A DNA stretch of 64,000 nucleotides from Ophiocordyceps camponoti-saundersi (nom. inval.). Lineage: Eukaryota; Ascomycota; Sordariomycetes; Hypocreales; Ophiocordycipitaceae. Positions 33,508 through 44,869 of the stretch are shown here, piece after piece. A program made the position numbers and the translations under genes. The stretch covers positions 124,001 through 188,000 of the forward strand of contig PDHQ01000029.1 in the NCBI GenBank assembly GCA_003339415.1, written 5' to 3'. Every line of letters starts with the position of its first letter. Position 1 is the first letter of the stretch. The notes beneath the pieces are model-generated. The model did no database searches and was not told the origin of the DNA. It saw only the letters and a list, made by a program, of their open reading frames with translations.

Positions 33508-33964
33508 ATGTCCATGTTCCGCGCCAAAAAGCTCGACTTGGGCTGCTTTGTAAAGACGCGAACTGTGCGCGACCACACGAAGCGCAAGGTCTTCGAGCAG
33601 CACGAAACGGAGAGGTGCGCCTCGAGTCCGCCCACTTGCAGGCTTCGCAAGCGACACTGACCAAGCCTGGGTTGGTAGGCAAGCTCTTCGCTACATCATC
33701 CGAAACACGACGCTCCCGGCTCGACAGCGCGCTGAAGCTCAGCTACAGCTGTGGGATATGCACTGTTATACTCGATCCACGCAGATTGGAAACCGATGCG
33801 TCATGGGCGGCAAAGGCCGCGGCATCTTGCGCGCATTCAAAATGTCAAGAGTTCGTACTTACTGCAGAATATCACAGGCACTTCCTTACTGATTCGGGCA
33901 GTTCAATTTCCGATTAGAGGCGTTGGCCGGTAATTTGCCTGGTGTTAAGAGAGCCAGCTGGTAG
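33508..33964 (+). CDS. MRP2: Mitochondrial small-subunit ribosomal protein uS14m (MRP2), three exons
   Basis: Exons are 33508-33614, 33679-33850 and 33902-33964, giving 113 residues, the normal length for fungal uS14m. Intron 1 is 64 bp (GTGCGC donor, CACTGACC branch point, TAG acceptor); intron 2 is 51 bp with a weak GTTCGT donor and GCAG acceptor. The N-terminus MSMFRAKKLDLGCFVKTRTV and the following RDHTKRKVFEQ are typical. The family core is NRCVMGGKGRGILRAFKMSR, and the join gives SRFNFRLEALAGNLPGVKRA followed by SW at the C-terminus. The protein belongs to the 37S subunit of the mitoribosome. As in fungal homologues there is no obvious cleavable presequence. The gene has no long open frame, so ORF-based searches would miss it. 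Assignment is from family sequence knowledge and is firm; the second intron's donor is the least certain detail. Confidence 0.92.
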
Positions 33965-34653
33965 CTGAAGCGCCGCAGTGGAGGAATGTGATGGAGAAGT
34001 CGTGAGAGGGGCTTATAGCGGTCGTGTACGTCTGTAAAGAGCGCTCTATTCAAGTAACGGTGGTACCCGTAGGTTCCAGGCTCGACTGCTTCTCTCATAG
34101 CCATTCCCAAGCGTGATTGCTGCAGGTCGAAAATGATTACGATGGTGATCAGAGGTCTAGGGTAGGTGCCTCTTGCTGTTGGAAAGGAAGCAGGTCACAT
34201 GACCGTTATGCTTATAGATTCAGCTGGGAATCTACGGATATTCGCATTAACCTACCTACTGTTGCACAGCACTGATGAAGGTGTTGATATTCCTGATTGT
34301 TGATGGCTATGATGATGATGATGACTCTGCTGGTCTGTGTGGCTAGGCCAGGGCCCTAGGAAGTAGGGCCGGCAGCGCTGACTAACTAAGAGGGAGGTCT
34401 ACAGGGTAGGCCGTATAACACCTACCACCTAGGCAGGTAGGTGGCCATGCCCACTGTTGTTTTCGACAGTTGGACGGTCGCTTATTTGTCTCGTGACATT
34501 ATTCACCCTTATGTATGACTCAGCCCCGTCCCGCAAAGGCGAGATTCACCCATTTCCTTACTCCGTTTCCGTACGTTGTTACTGACATCCAGATCCCGTC
34601 TTACCACCACTCCTTAACAATCTTCGGCATCTTCTCCTCGACTGGCCGTGACT
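33965..34653. other. Intergenic region with one arm of a direct repeat
   Basis: The promoter region of the CWC25 gene. It contains the left copy of a ~150-bp degenerate direct repeat (34,271-34,420) and a CCTACCACCTAGGCAGGTAGG palindromic stretch near 34,421-34,441. No gene is seen. Confidence 0.5.
34271..34420. repeat. Direct repeat, left copy (flanks CWC25 gene)
   Basis: It shares with 35,902-36,030 the order CTGATGAAGGTG, TCTGTG, GGCTAGGCCAGG, CCCTAG, AGGGCCGGCAGCGCTGACTA and GGGTAGGC, with substitutions and small gaps. The core AGGGCCGGCAGCGCTGACTA is identical in both. No terminal repeats or open frame identify a transposon class. Confidence 0.75.
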
Positions 34654-35790
34654 ATGGGTGGCGGAGACCTCAACCTGAAAAAGTCGTTTCACCCGACTCT
34701 CCAACGTAATCAACGGGCCGTTTACGAAGAGGAACAGAAGGCTCTGGCAGAGCGCAAACGCACACAGCAACGTATCAATGAAATTAAGGAAGAGCGAGCG
34801 AAGGAGGAGCTACAGCGGCAGCTAGAGGCTGCAGGAGGTAAGAAGAGAGTCGATCGCGTTGACTGGATGTACCAAGGCCCAACGGATGGCGAGACCGGCA
34901 CGACGGAGGAGAAGGAGGCGTACCTGCTGGGGAAGCGAAGGATCGACAACATCATCAAGGGTACCGACCATAAGAAGATGGAGAAGTCGGCGGGGCAAGA
35001 AAGCTTCATTGCGCTGCAGAACGCCAACAGCGCCAGGGATACGGCAGCCAAGATTCGCGACGATCCTCTTCTAGCTATCAAGCGGCAGGAGCAGGCTGCT
35101 TACGACGCCATGATGAACGACCCAATCAAGCGACGACAGCTACTCTCGTCTATGGGTATCGACGATGATAAGAATCAAAGACGGTCGCAGACGGACGGCA
35201 GACACAGGCGCCGACATCATAGACATCGCAGCCGAGGCGACCAAGAACGTCGTCCGCACCGTCATCAAACACGCTCGCGCAGCCCAGGACGTCACCGTGA
35301 TGAGCCGGACCGCAGGCGGCGCAGAGGGTCGGGTGAGTCCAGTCGTTGGCGGCCGGACGACGACTACGAGTATCACCGACGGAAGAGCGAACGCTACAGG
35401 GACTCGGACTACGAGCGGTACGACTCGGCATCGGATGATCCGCGCCTTCGTTTGCACGGAGAGCGACGACGGGACGAGCAGCGCGGCGACCGCAGAGAGT
35501 TCCAAGGGCACGGTGGCAACACCAGAAGAAATGGCAGGGAAGATGCAGCAGAGCGAGCGCGGAAGCTCGCCGCGATGCAATCAGCGGCCTCGAAGTTGGA
35601 TGAGGATCGGGATGCACGGCTAGCTGCGAGAGCGGAGCAAGAGCGTGAAGCACGTGAGGCTGACGATAGAGCACGAGAACGGGGCGGCGACCGAGGTTTT
35701 GTTAATGGGCTACACCAACAGGCGGGGAAGTTGGATCTCAGCGAGAGGCTGGGACGCGGGAGGCAGGGATTTCAAAGAGATGATGACTGA
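34654..35790 (+). CDS. CWC25: Pre-mRNA splicing factor CWC25
   Basis: A single exon of 378 residues. The start at 34654 gives [14 protein letters not shown], the invariant N-terminus of CWC25/Cwf25; the frame also opens two codons earlier on GTG. This is followed by [20 protein letters not shown] (long charged coiled coil), VDWMYQGP, and a [17 protein letters not shown] block. The C-terminal half is Arg/Asp/His-rich, low-complexity and RS-like, ending in a second coiled coil and [15 protein letters not shown]25 joins the activated spliceosome with Yju2 and promotes the first catalytic step in the nucleus. The gene sits between the two copies of a direct repeat, which may be chance. Identity is firm. 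Confidence 0.93.
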   Translation: MGGGDLNLKKSFHPTLQRNQRAVYEEEQKALAERKRTQQRINEIKEERAKEELQRQLEAAGGKKRVDRVDWMYQGPTDGETGTTEEKEAYLLGKRRIDNIIKGTDHKKMEKSAGQESFIALQNANSARDTAAKIRDDPLLAIKRQEQAAYDAMMNDPIKRRQLLSSMGIDDDKNQRRSQTDGRHRRRHHRHRSRGDQERRPHRHQTRSRSPGRHRDEPDRRRRRGSGESSRWRPDDDYEYHRRKSERYRDSDYERYDSASDDPRLRLHGERRRDEQRGDRREFQGHGGNTRRNGREDAAERARKLAAMQSAASKLDEDRDARLAARAEQEREAREADDRARERGGDRGFVNGLHQQAGKLDLSERLGRGRQGFQRDDD

Positions 35791-37021
35791 GGCAGCGCTG
35801 TATATTCTATCTACCTAGGTAGGTACCTACCTACCTACCTACCTACTACCTACCTCTACAACATAGCTGCGTATCCGCACGTACTATGAAGGGATGGGCA
35901 ACGCTGATGAAGGTGATGATATGTGTGTGTGATGTCTGACTAGGTCTGTGAGGCTAGGCCAGGCCCTAGAAGAAGGGCCGGCAGCGCTGACTAACTAAGG
36001 TAGGCTAGCTATAGGGTAGGCTACTCAACACGTACAAATGCAAATTTATAGGTCGGTACTCCGTACTTTTCTAAGGTTGTATGTATGTACCTATGTATGT
36101 ACAGTATGTGTGTGCTACCTGGTACCAATGCATGTGGGAAGATTGATAGCATGACGGAAAGAGTGACATGATGTCTGTCTCTCCCGTCCAACGCATTTGG
36201 GCCTTTTCCTTACTTGATAGATACTACACATGTATGGATGGTTTGTTGAGGGGAAGTGAATCTGGTTGGGATGGGATCATGGGACGCACTTATCCAGAAG
36301 GCTGAAGCCTGAAGGAGGCGGACCGGGAGTGGAGACAGTGATCCAGACAGGCTGAAAAATCACAGCGACTCGTTACAAACAGAGAACGACAGGGGACAAA
36401 TGATCCATCTCTCACCTTTGTTTGTCGCACATTTACATGCATCCAGGCTCGGTCCCCTCAGCACCTACCTGCCTGCCTACCTCTACTGCCTACTACTAGT
36501 GAGGTAGTCGTCATTGCAGTCAAATAGAATTGCCTTCGCTTCGGTCGTATCGCGGTACGCGGGGCTATACTTGGGCTCGCCGCCAGTTTTTAAGCTCACC
36601 TGCTGCGCAAAGCATCGTCCCGCTGATTGCCCATACATGTACTCGGTACCTCGTCTCAACCCTGTCCTTTTGATCCTTCATCCTCCGCCCCGTGCTGTGC
36701 TCTTCAATTGCTCCGTCACCCATCGACACCCGCTGCTGTCTCTACCACCACCGCCTACTTCCATATCTTTGTCGCTTGAGCAGACTCGGGTTTCTTTCTT
36801 TCTTTCCTGCGGCCGAGACCGACGAGACAACAAAGATCAGACGTGACAGAAACGCGCGCCCTCGCCCGCTCTACCCCCCCTCTCCCCCTCTCGCCCACAC
36901 GACGCAGCAAAGCGCCTGCTAGCGCGAGAGCCTTCGTTTTGCTTGGCGACGGGACAGGTCAAGAGCCAGAGATAGCCTCGTCCCGGACCGTGCGGTCGCC
37001 GTCGTCGCCGCCGGCCACAAG
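35791..37021. other. Intergenic region with repeats and pyrimidine-rich leader
   Basis: It holds a TACC microsatellite with a CCTAGG palindrome (35,808-35,855), the right copy of the direct repeat (35,902-36,030), GTAT repeats near 36,080-36,100, and a CT-rich leader (about 36,660-36,900) before the Rho3 gene. Frames across the leader are low-complexity and not called. Confidence 0.55.
35902..36030. repeat. Direct repeat, right copy (flanks CWC25 gene)
   Basis: The counterpart of 34,271-34,420 in the same orientation, 1.6 kb downstream. It is slightly shorter through small gaps; the 20-base core AGGGCCGGCAGCGCTGACTA is identical. Confidence 0.75.
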
Positions 37022-37888
37022 ATGCCCCTTGTTCTCTGTGGCGGATCCAAGACGGTCCAGCGCAAGCTGGTGCTGCTGTGGGTGACGGCTATGATCCCCC
37101 CCCCCCCCCGACGTGGAGAGGCTGCCACTGACGCTCTCTGATTAACAGGGGTGATGGTGCCTGTGGCAAGACGTCGCTGCTCAACGTCTTCACGAGAGGG
37201 TACGCTGCCTCCGTCGGCGAGATCGCCGGATCCCCACCCGCTCACGCACATCGACAGATACTTTCCAACCGTCTACGAGCCGACTGTTTTCGAGAACTAC
37301 GTCCATGGTACGGGGCAGCCACAGCAACACGACGCCGAGACATGGCGCTGACAACCAACATAGACATCTTCGTTGACAGCGTGCACATTGAATTATCGCT
37401 ATGGGACACTGCCGGCCAGGAAGAATTTGATCGGCTGCGGTCCTTGTCGTACGGTATGAAATGAGAAAAAAGATGCACTGCGCTGTAAGCCTGGCTAACG
37501 GTCGACAGATGACACGGATTTGATCATGCTGTGCTACTCCGTCGACAGCAAAGACTCGCTCGAAAACGTCGAATCCAAATGGGTTGGCGAGATTGCCGAT
37601 AACTGCCCAGGCGTCAAACTGGTGCTCGTCGCGCTCAAATGCGATCTGCGAGAGCAGAACGAAGACGACGATGCCGGCGGTCTCTCCGACGGCGCCGACC
37701 GCCGTGAGAAGGGTCCGCTCATCAACTACGACCAGGGCCTGGAGGTGGCCCGCCGGATAGGAGCTTCACGCTATCTCGAATGCTCCGCTATGAAGAACCG
37801 AGGCGTCAACGAGGCCTTTACCGAGGCTGCGCGCGTTGCCCTCAGTGTCAAGAAAGAACGCAAAGAGAAGAAGTGCATCGTCATGTGA
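37022..37888 (+). CDS. rho3: Rho3-type small GTPase, five exons
   Basis: Exons are 37022-37077, 37149-37199, 37258-37307, 37364-37453 and 37509-37888; the introns are 71, 58, 56 and 55 bp, all GT-AG with matching phase. The product is 208 residues. Motifs in order are the P-loop GDGACGKT at 20-27, switch I FPTVYEPTVFENYV, switch II WDTAGQEEFDRLRSLSYDDT, the Rho insert-region base-recognition KCDLRE (TKxD-like with K-C-D), ECSAMKNRG (G5), and a C-terminal CaaX box CIVM (Cys205) for prenylation. The run ADNCPGVKLVLVALKCDLRE and the C-terminal VALSVKKERKEKK basic stretch are characteristic of fungal Rho3, which directs polarised secretion and actin cables at the plasma membrane. An acidic insertion (NEDDDAGGLSDGADRREKG) after KCDLRE is variable in this subfamily. 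Confidence 0.95.
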
Positions 37889-38737
37889 GCGCCGCTCGCT
37901 CTGGACCAGCGTGTACATAGAAACGGCGGCGCATCGTGTGGGTTTTAAACGCCTTTGTAATATCCCTTGTCTTTTCTTTTTTTTTTCTCTTGGGGGGATT
38001 TCCCCTTTCTCTTTCCTTTCTCTCCCCTGTCTTCCGTGTTTGTTTATTCTTCTTGGCGTCCATCGGCGAGCGAAGCCGGACATGGTCTGCCGGGTCGACG
38101 CTGGCAATGGGAGGTTACAAGTTTCACAAGTTTCCTGTTACTCTTTCTCTAGCAACACCAACCCATCCTCTTGTTCTCGCACGTTTCCTCATCGAGGCTC
38201 TATAGCATTTGTTGATATACTAAAAATGCCAAAGAATGTTCAGGCTCTGCGCATCCGTACGAGTAGTTTAAGCCCCCTCTCCCACCCACCCACTGCGTCG
38301 GCGTCCGATTCCGTACCTGTTGCTCCCGCATAACTCCCCATCCGGGCCGCCGCCCGCATCGACGCATCCAGAAATAAGCTACGGTATAAATAGCACGAAT
38401 CTACACGCAAAGTCAAAATCCGTAGTATGTGTGTGCAACGAGTACCTAGGTAGGTATGTAGCGTGCTCCTGAGCGGCCAAACACGTGGCGACACCAAAAA
38501 GGCAAGCATCGCGTTCTCGCATGAGACAATGTCACGCATTCGATCCATCGGAAGCATCAACTTTATCCTACCCAATAGCTGTCCATCTCAAGCGCTCTCC
38601 TCTGGCCCTCGATGAGGTTCACCAATCACCCAAAGCGGAGAGGACGGCCATAACCGAATCTGTGATTTGGCACTGAAAGCTGTGCATACATACATTAGTT
38701 GGAGGACATCCTTTGTATGTAAGAACCCCTGCCCTTG
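37889..38737. other. Intergenic; no gene seen
   Basis: The 3' region of the Rho3 gene, T-rich at first (likely transcript end region), then unremarkable sequence to the candidate peptide gene on the other strand. Open frames here have no recognisable content. Confidence 0.5.
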
Positions 38738-38950
38738 TCAAGGCTTGTACCGTATCTGGCGTACCGTGGAGAAGGGCCTAGGTCTGCGAGTGCGTATAGG
38801 CTCGTTCGTCGCGAATGTCGTTGGCGAGCACTTGGTCGCTATGGAGTGCCGTATGGACTTGGTCATCTCGAATATCGTTGGCGAGTACTCGGTCGCTATG
38901 GAGTGCTGGACACCAAGTAAAAGTATCGTCGTAAACAGCAAGAGATTCAT
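38738..38950 (-). CDS. Candidate small secreted peptide with an internal tandem repeat
   Basis: A 70-residue frame starting at the first in-frame ATG (38950). Residues 1-19 (MNLLLFTTILLLGVQHSIA) look like a signal peptide. The rest is largely two 19-residue units: HSIATEYSPTIFEMTKSIR and HSIATKCSPTTFATNEPIR, followed by a basic tail. At DNA level this is a 57-bp tandem duplication. The first unit overlaps the end of the signal peptide, so cleavage position matters. A TATATA box lies about 115 bp upstream (39,062-39,067). No family is recognised. It may be a young effector-like gene or a chance reading frame over a tandem repeat; the opposite strand is also open, which lowers confidence. Confidence 0.35.
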   Translation of the reverse strand: MNLLLFTTILLLGVQHSIATEYSPTIFEMTKSIRHSIATKCSPTTFATNEPIRTRRPRPFSTVRQIRYKP

Positions 38951-40490
38951 ATCGAAAGACCTTCCCTGTTCATCAAAGCAAAGAAATGTAAGATGTGATC
39001 TAGGGAATGCCAAACATAAACTGACGGCGAGAGGAGGAGAAACCCCAACCTTCTGAACCGCTATATAATTCAATTTCTTACCCAAACGACTAAGCTACGT
39101 CGAGCGCCATTGTTACCGCTTCTCACGATACGACTAGTTTAAAAACTTCAATACGATAGGATTTCAACGTCAACGTCATAAATAGGCGGGTAAAATTTCC
39201 CATTTCAGTGCCTCCACTCGTTCTCAATGGCATCGAATCGACGCGGTGGCTGGGCGCATGTAAGGTTGTCGAATGCGATACGGACTTGGACAGTGGCGAT
39301 AAATCTTCGTTACTCGATCGCTTTCTTCTCGATCTGCTGCCTATCGCCGAAGACTTGGCTCTAACCTTGAGGCCCCCCCCCTCTCCCCAGCTGTCTTAGA
39401 GATTCGGATCAGACTTTGACTTTACTCGCCTAAACACCATTAACATTGATTGTACGACGCTTATCAGCTCTCTTTTCCGAACAAGCACAAACACAAGAAG
39501 GGGATTGCAAGAGCTATTGCCTAGATGCTGTCATATCCGGTCTTTGCATCGCGATCCCTCCTGAACGTGACGCTCGAGTCTCGATACTGCATCTCTACAT
39601 TCTGCAGAAACTTAGAGTGGGATAGTGGGCAGACGAGAAAATGCAGACAAGCTACCATCGCATCCGATGACCAGCTCGGTCACGAAGAAACGCTAGAGAC
39701 CCACAGAGATGGCAATTACCTCGGCTGCGCTCACTTTGAGGCCGTGTTGGATACGTATGACGTGCGTGCAACGGTGCAAGCAAAGCACGTCGTCACCGGA
39801 CTTGGAGAGTAACCCTGGTGCCCAGAGGTGCCGACGGCAGAGGACAGAGCAAGTTACTCGGCTGGGAACTCCTCGATAAAAACCATTAATTCATAGCGTT
39901 CAAGCATATCTACTATATGTACGCACGATGAACCGTTGCGGTGATCGAATGGAGCGTATGTATGTATGTACATATGTAAGATGAACGTTTTAGATGGCAA
40001 CGACGCTGTGACGTGAGTAAACGCTATTCTCCCTCTTTCCATGGAATGCTGACTCGCCTTTCCCTGAAGGTAAACGGAACGGAACGTACACAGGTGTGTG
40101 GTACTGGTGGCAAAGCCGCAGAACGTTGTGGTTGTATGTATGTTGTACATACATACGAATGCTTGATGTCTTCGTGCGGCGTTCTTACAGGCAATGTAGT
40201 TAATCACAGGCAATTCGATTAAGGATTTTTCCGACAACGTGTATTTTTGTATGTGCATATATATATACTAGAGGGAGAGACTTGAAAGTTGACGGTGAAA
40301 TAAATGTGTTGAAAATTGGTGTCCCGTATCTATATTTATAAAATAACAACTCGGATAATATTTCGACGCGGGGATTAGTTGCTGCGCCTTCTGAGAGATT
40401 GTACATACATACATACATACATACATACACCTATCTACGTGAATGTTTGTCTGCCAAGGGAGAGGGGGGGAGGGGGGGGGGGCTAGGGAG
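38951..40490. other. Intergenic; no confident gene; last normal sequence before the AT-rich block
   Basis: Frames at 39,208-39,399 and 39,525-39,812 (+) lack recognisable features. Microsatellites include TATG/TACA near 39,955-39,975 and 40,130-40,155, and a (CATA) run at 40,400-40,428. A G-rich patch (40,461-40,482) lies just before the composition change. Confidence 0.45.
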
Positions 40491-40799
40491 GGTCAAGGGG
40501 CCCGTTTTTAGTGTTTTTGAGAGCTTATTTCAGCTAATCAAGCCGGGCAGGCCGGGTTATAGGGATATAGGAGGGAACCTATAACTAAGCCGTATTTCCT
40601 AGGGAAGAGAGGTATCTATAGGTTAATATAAGATAGTAAGAGTGTGAGGCTATAGGTTAGGCTTATAGGGGACGTTTTTAGTATTTTAAGGCTACTAGCT
40701 AGGGTATTTTTAGTATTTTCTAATAGCCCGGTAATAAGGCTACGAGTAAGGCTAATAATTAGGCTTAATAACGCTATTTTTAGTATTTTTTAGTAAATT

Positions 40800-41110
40800 A
40801 TATGCCCCCCTTTAGCCTCGATTACGGCCTTAATCCTCTTAAGTATTAAGTTAATAAGGGATTTAAAATAATCCCTACTTAATAACTCCTATACCTCTAT
40901 TATAGCTATCTTAAGGTCCTTATTACTTAGCCTGCCCTTAGGATATCTCTAATTAATAGAAAACTTTATCTATAATTAGGCGTTCTTAATAGGGGAGAGA
41001 TTAGGGCTACGGGCTAGCTACTTAGCTAAGTTACCTCTAGGAAATAAAGTCGCGATAAGATTTATCGTAGCTTTTACTTTATATATAAGGGCGTTATCTT
41101 ATTAAATTAT
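40800..41110 (-). pseudogene. Tc1/mariner-type transposase remnant (C-terminal part)
   Basis: Reading the minus strand through stops gives QDNALIYKVKA (41,070-41,106), then SPNLSPIKNA (40,980-41,013), and ends with RIKAVIEAKGGHI near 40,800. This matches the Tc1/mariner DDE transposase order QDNAP-H, SPDLNPIEN, and the R-V-I-A-GG end. The catalytic Asp and Glu of the second motif have become Asn and Lys, as RIP would produce. The N-terminal part should lie at 41.1-42 kb but was not resolved. The short motif TTTTTAGTRTTTT occurs four times at 40,503-40,790, outside the 3' end of the coding remnant. Confidence 0.75.
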
Positions 41111-43289
41111 AGATACCTTAGCCGGCTAACGCTTTTAGAAGCTTATAAAAAGGGGCAAAATTCTCTTATAATAGCCCTCCCCCTTAATTATACCTTAGCC
41201 CTTCTACTATATAAGGCCTAGGCCCCTTTTACGGCCTTAGAAATAACCTTAAAATATTTATCTATTAGCTTTCTATTTAATATATATAAATTTAATCGGG
41301 TTATCGTTTAGAATTTAGTAAGCTTTATATATAAAAGCCGGATAAGGGAGGGGAATATCGTAGCCTTAAAAAATAAAAGGGGAAAATAAAAGGGAAAAAG
41401 AAAAAGATAACTTACCCTCGAAAAGGGTAACCTAACTACGCTCTCTAATACTATTAACCTAGGTCTTATTAGACTATATCTACGTAGCCTAATCTTCCTT
41501 CGTAAGATATTAATATTTAAGGGCGAATTAAAGCCTTTTTTCCCGGGCTTTAAGGGGTAGATAAATAGCGCTATATTATCTCTTATAGTAGGCTCCTATT
41601 AACTTTAGGGCTTTTATAATAGCCCCTAGGCTATACGGTAATAGCTTAGGGATAATATTACGTAGTTTATAAGGGGCTATAAATCGAGTTATTTTCTATA
41701 GCGTATTAATTAGCTTTTTAAACTAATCTCTTATATCTAAAAAGATAATTAGAGGGCGGCTATAATTATAATATCCTAGCTTAAGGGGTTAATAAAAAGC
41801 GTAGGAAACCTAAGAAGATAAATATATTAAGATTAAGAGATTAAGATAGCTATAATTAAGTAGTTAACTTACTTATTATTATATAAGTTTTAAGGTAATA
41901 GCGATATTATTATTTAATATACCCCTAGCTTTCTTAAAAGTCCTAATTATAAGCTATTAATCCCTTATCGTTAGGGCTAATTTTTTCCTTACTATAATAG
42001 CTTTATCTAGTATATCCTTTTCTATATCCTCTCCCTTAGCGTTAACGTTATCGTTATCGCCCTAAGCTCCCTCCTATTTACCCTCTCCTTAGCTAGCCCT
42101 TAGTCTTATATCTAAGGGCGACGAAGGGCCGCTAGGGCCGGGTGCCTAGCTTACTACTAAATTAGCGATAGCTTTACCTTAGCTAGCGGCGGTACCGCCG
42201 GCGTTAGCGGAGGGGGCGGTAGCGGTATTAACGGGCCCCGTAGCGGTAAGCGGAGGGGGGGGGTTTAGGGAACGACTTTATTATCGTCTCGAGATCGGCT
42301 AGGTTTATTATAAGGGTTAAGGGGGGGGGGGGCGTTATTAATAGTAGCGTTATCGGATAAGGGAGAGGTATTATAGGGGGGGTCGGCTACTAAGGTATCT
42401 TATTATCCTTAGCCTCCTCCTTAGCCCTAAGGCTAAGAAAGATAATTATCGCTAGTAGCTATAAATATAAGGCCTTAATTATAAGGTATTATCGATAAGG
42501 GGGGTAATCTAGATATATATTAATCGATTAATTAGTTAGTAAGGTAGTAATATTAATAATCTTAATATTAGTAATAATATTAAAAAAGGGGAAAAAGGGG
42601 GGGTCTCTAGTTAGCGGCTAGCTAAGATATAGAAAATATAAGCTTAGGAACCTAATCCCTAATAAATTATATAATATCTAGCTTTCCTAAAGAGGAGGGA
42701 TATATCGTAATAAGACGTAGCGCCGAGTATAATATTAATTTAGATAAAAAACTATAATAAGTATTATAATATATACTTAGACTTATCGCTCCTTTTTATA
42801 AATAATTACTATTTATAGTAATTTATTATTATAGCTATTAAATTCCTTAATAGATAGGCTTTCGAATATTTTTATTAGCTTTTTTATATCTCTTTTCTAC
42901 GTAAAGTAATAGTTAATTAAAGATCGTAAGTTTACTAAATATCTAGTAATAACCTTAAATTAAGGGGGCGATAGCGGTAAGAACTTTAATACCTTATAAC
43001 TTCGTATTTAGAAAGCTATAGTAGATAAAAGTAGTACCGTTTAACTTATTTTCTTCCGCTCTATCTAAAAGTATAGCTCTTATTTAGATTAATCGCGATT
43101 TACTATTATAATAAGATAATTAAGATAGAATCCTACCTTATTATTATCTTTAGCTTTATATAGCCTCGCCTCGCCGGCTAGCATTACGGGTTATAGCCTT
43201 ACGCTACGCGGCACCGGCTTCTAGAATAGGAGAAATAAAGGTCTTATAATAACCTCTAGCTACCTCTATTCCCTAGTTATAAAGTTATA

Positions 43290-43800
43290 TATAGTGGAAA
43301 TAAATAGTAACGGATTAGGAAAAAATATCACGTAATAGAGTGAGAAGAGAGGTATTACGTGATAGTTAAATAGAGGAAAAAGATAAAGAATTAGAGGCAG
43401 GAGAGGTAATTAAATTATGAGTGTGAGATAATAATACTATATAAGTAGGTGGGAAAACCCTCCTTCTTTTATAGACAATTTCTCAGTAACGAAGGTACTT
43501 TCTAAGATACTTCTAAGTCTTCGGATATAGTACTTTAACGTAGCTGTAAGACCTTCCTTTCCCCTTATTTGTAGGTATTTTCCTTCTTTTATTATTTAAC
43601 TTAGAAGATCGAGGATTTGCGGTGAGACTTGTATGTAATATATACGATCGAGGCTTATGCGCGCGCTTAGGCCCGCGTACGCTTAGGCCCTATAAGCGCT
43701 ATACGTGAGACCTTATAAGCGCTATATAATAGGCGCTATAGGGCCTATGCGATAGGCGTTATAGGGCATATACGTGCGCTATAGTGGGCCCCTATAGACC
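43290..43800. other. Patch inside the RIP block that keeps CA/TG dinucleotides
   Basis: This stretch has many TG and CA dinucleotides, unlike sequence on both sides. It contains an 11-bp inverted repeat (TATCACGTAAT at 43,326-43,336 and its complement at 43,354-43,364) and, from 43,650, a series of short repeats around AGGCGCTATAGGGC and AAGCGCTATA. It could be a solo or terminal LTR of the neighbouring Copia element, an insertion later than the RIP wave, or single-copy host sequence. It has no open frame. Confidence 0.5.
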
Positions 43801-44319
43801 TTAGTATATATAGCTTATTCCTCTTTTATACTATATATCTTAAGCTATATTATAGGCTTATTTCTTATCCGATTAAGATAAGAAAATATATATTATATAG
43901 CGTTTTAAAAGGGCTTTAATATAATATAAATATTGCCTTATAAAACTTACTTAAAGTATTTATAAATAATTATATAAGCCTATTATAGCTATATTTTTAT
44001 ATTTTACTCTTATAGCCTCCCTTAAAGTGTATATTATATATACTCTTTACTAGATTTTTATATTTAATCTTCTAAGAAGTAAGAAAGTAATATTTATAAG
44101 CGTGGAAAAAATTAAATAAAACTATAAGATAGTAAAAACCTTAATAAGATAAAAGACTATCTTTATATTATAATTATATATTAGTAAAACCTTATAGGAA
44201 AAATACTAATAATATATAATATAACTAGTAAAAACCTTTATAAAAGGAAAATAACTAAATTATATAAAGGAAAAGTCTAAAAGTAAAGTAAAAGACTTAA
44301 AAAACCTCTATTATTATAA

Positions 44320-44869
44320 GGAATAATTATCTATTAGCCTAATAAAAGGCGGCGGAATTTATTAAATTTACTAATAGGTAGTTCCTTAGTAAATATATCT
44401 GCTATATTATCTTCTAACCTTATATAATATATTTATATTTTATTATTTCTTATATTATCCCTTATAAAGAAGTAAGCTAAGTCTATATACTTAGTTTTTT
44501 TATAAAATTTAGGTTTTTCTGCTTATTTAATAGCTGCCTAATTATCTATAAGTATAGGAGGTATAGTATTAATTATATTTATATTTAATAGCTAATTTAT
44601 AATTAAAAATAACTTTTATATATATAAAGCTTTTTTAGTAGCTTCTTTAAAGCCTATAAACTTTACTTCGTAAGTAAATAAAGCTATAAATTTTTATTTC
44701 TTATAGCCCTAGCTTATTAAATTATTATATATATAAAAATAATAACTAAATATAAATTTATAGTTTATTAAATTAGAAGCCTAGCTAATATCTATTAAAC
44801 CTCTTATAAAATTATTATTAAAAGGGATATTATAATTATAAGTTTAACTTTTATATATTTTACGAATCC
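44320..44869 (-). pseudogene. Ty1/Copia RNase H remnant
   Basis: The minus strand read through stops gives, in order, GLIDISQASN-like (Copia GYSDADWAGD position), SQGYKKQKFIALFTYEVKFI (SWRSKRQ...STAEAEY position), FKEATKKALYI, DNQAAIKQAEKPKF and DNIADIFTKELP, ending KFRRLLLG. These are the standard blocks of Copia RNase H at the end of the polyprotein (Q marks a stop expected to be Gln). It is collinear with the RT remnant at 46,693-47,107, from which it is separated by the 1.8-kb insertion. Confidence 0.8.

Noticed and set aside
33886..34110. 74-codon minus-strand frame
   Set aside because: It overlaps the last exon of uS14m in antisense and has no recognisable content.
38667..39056. 129-codon plus-strand frame opposite the candidate secreted peptide
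   Set aside because: It reads across the same tandem repeat, has no signal or domain, and the minus strand has a better start context and TATA element.
39208..39812. Two plus-strand frames that might be exons of one gene
   Set aside because: No convincing intron joins them in phase and neither resembles a known family.
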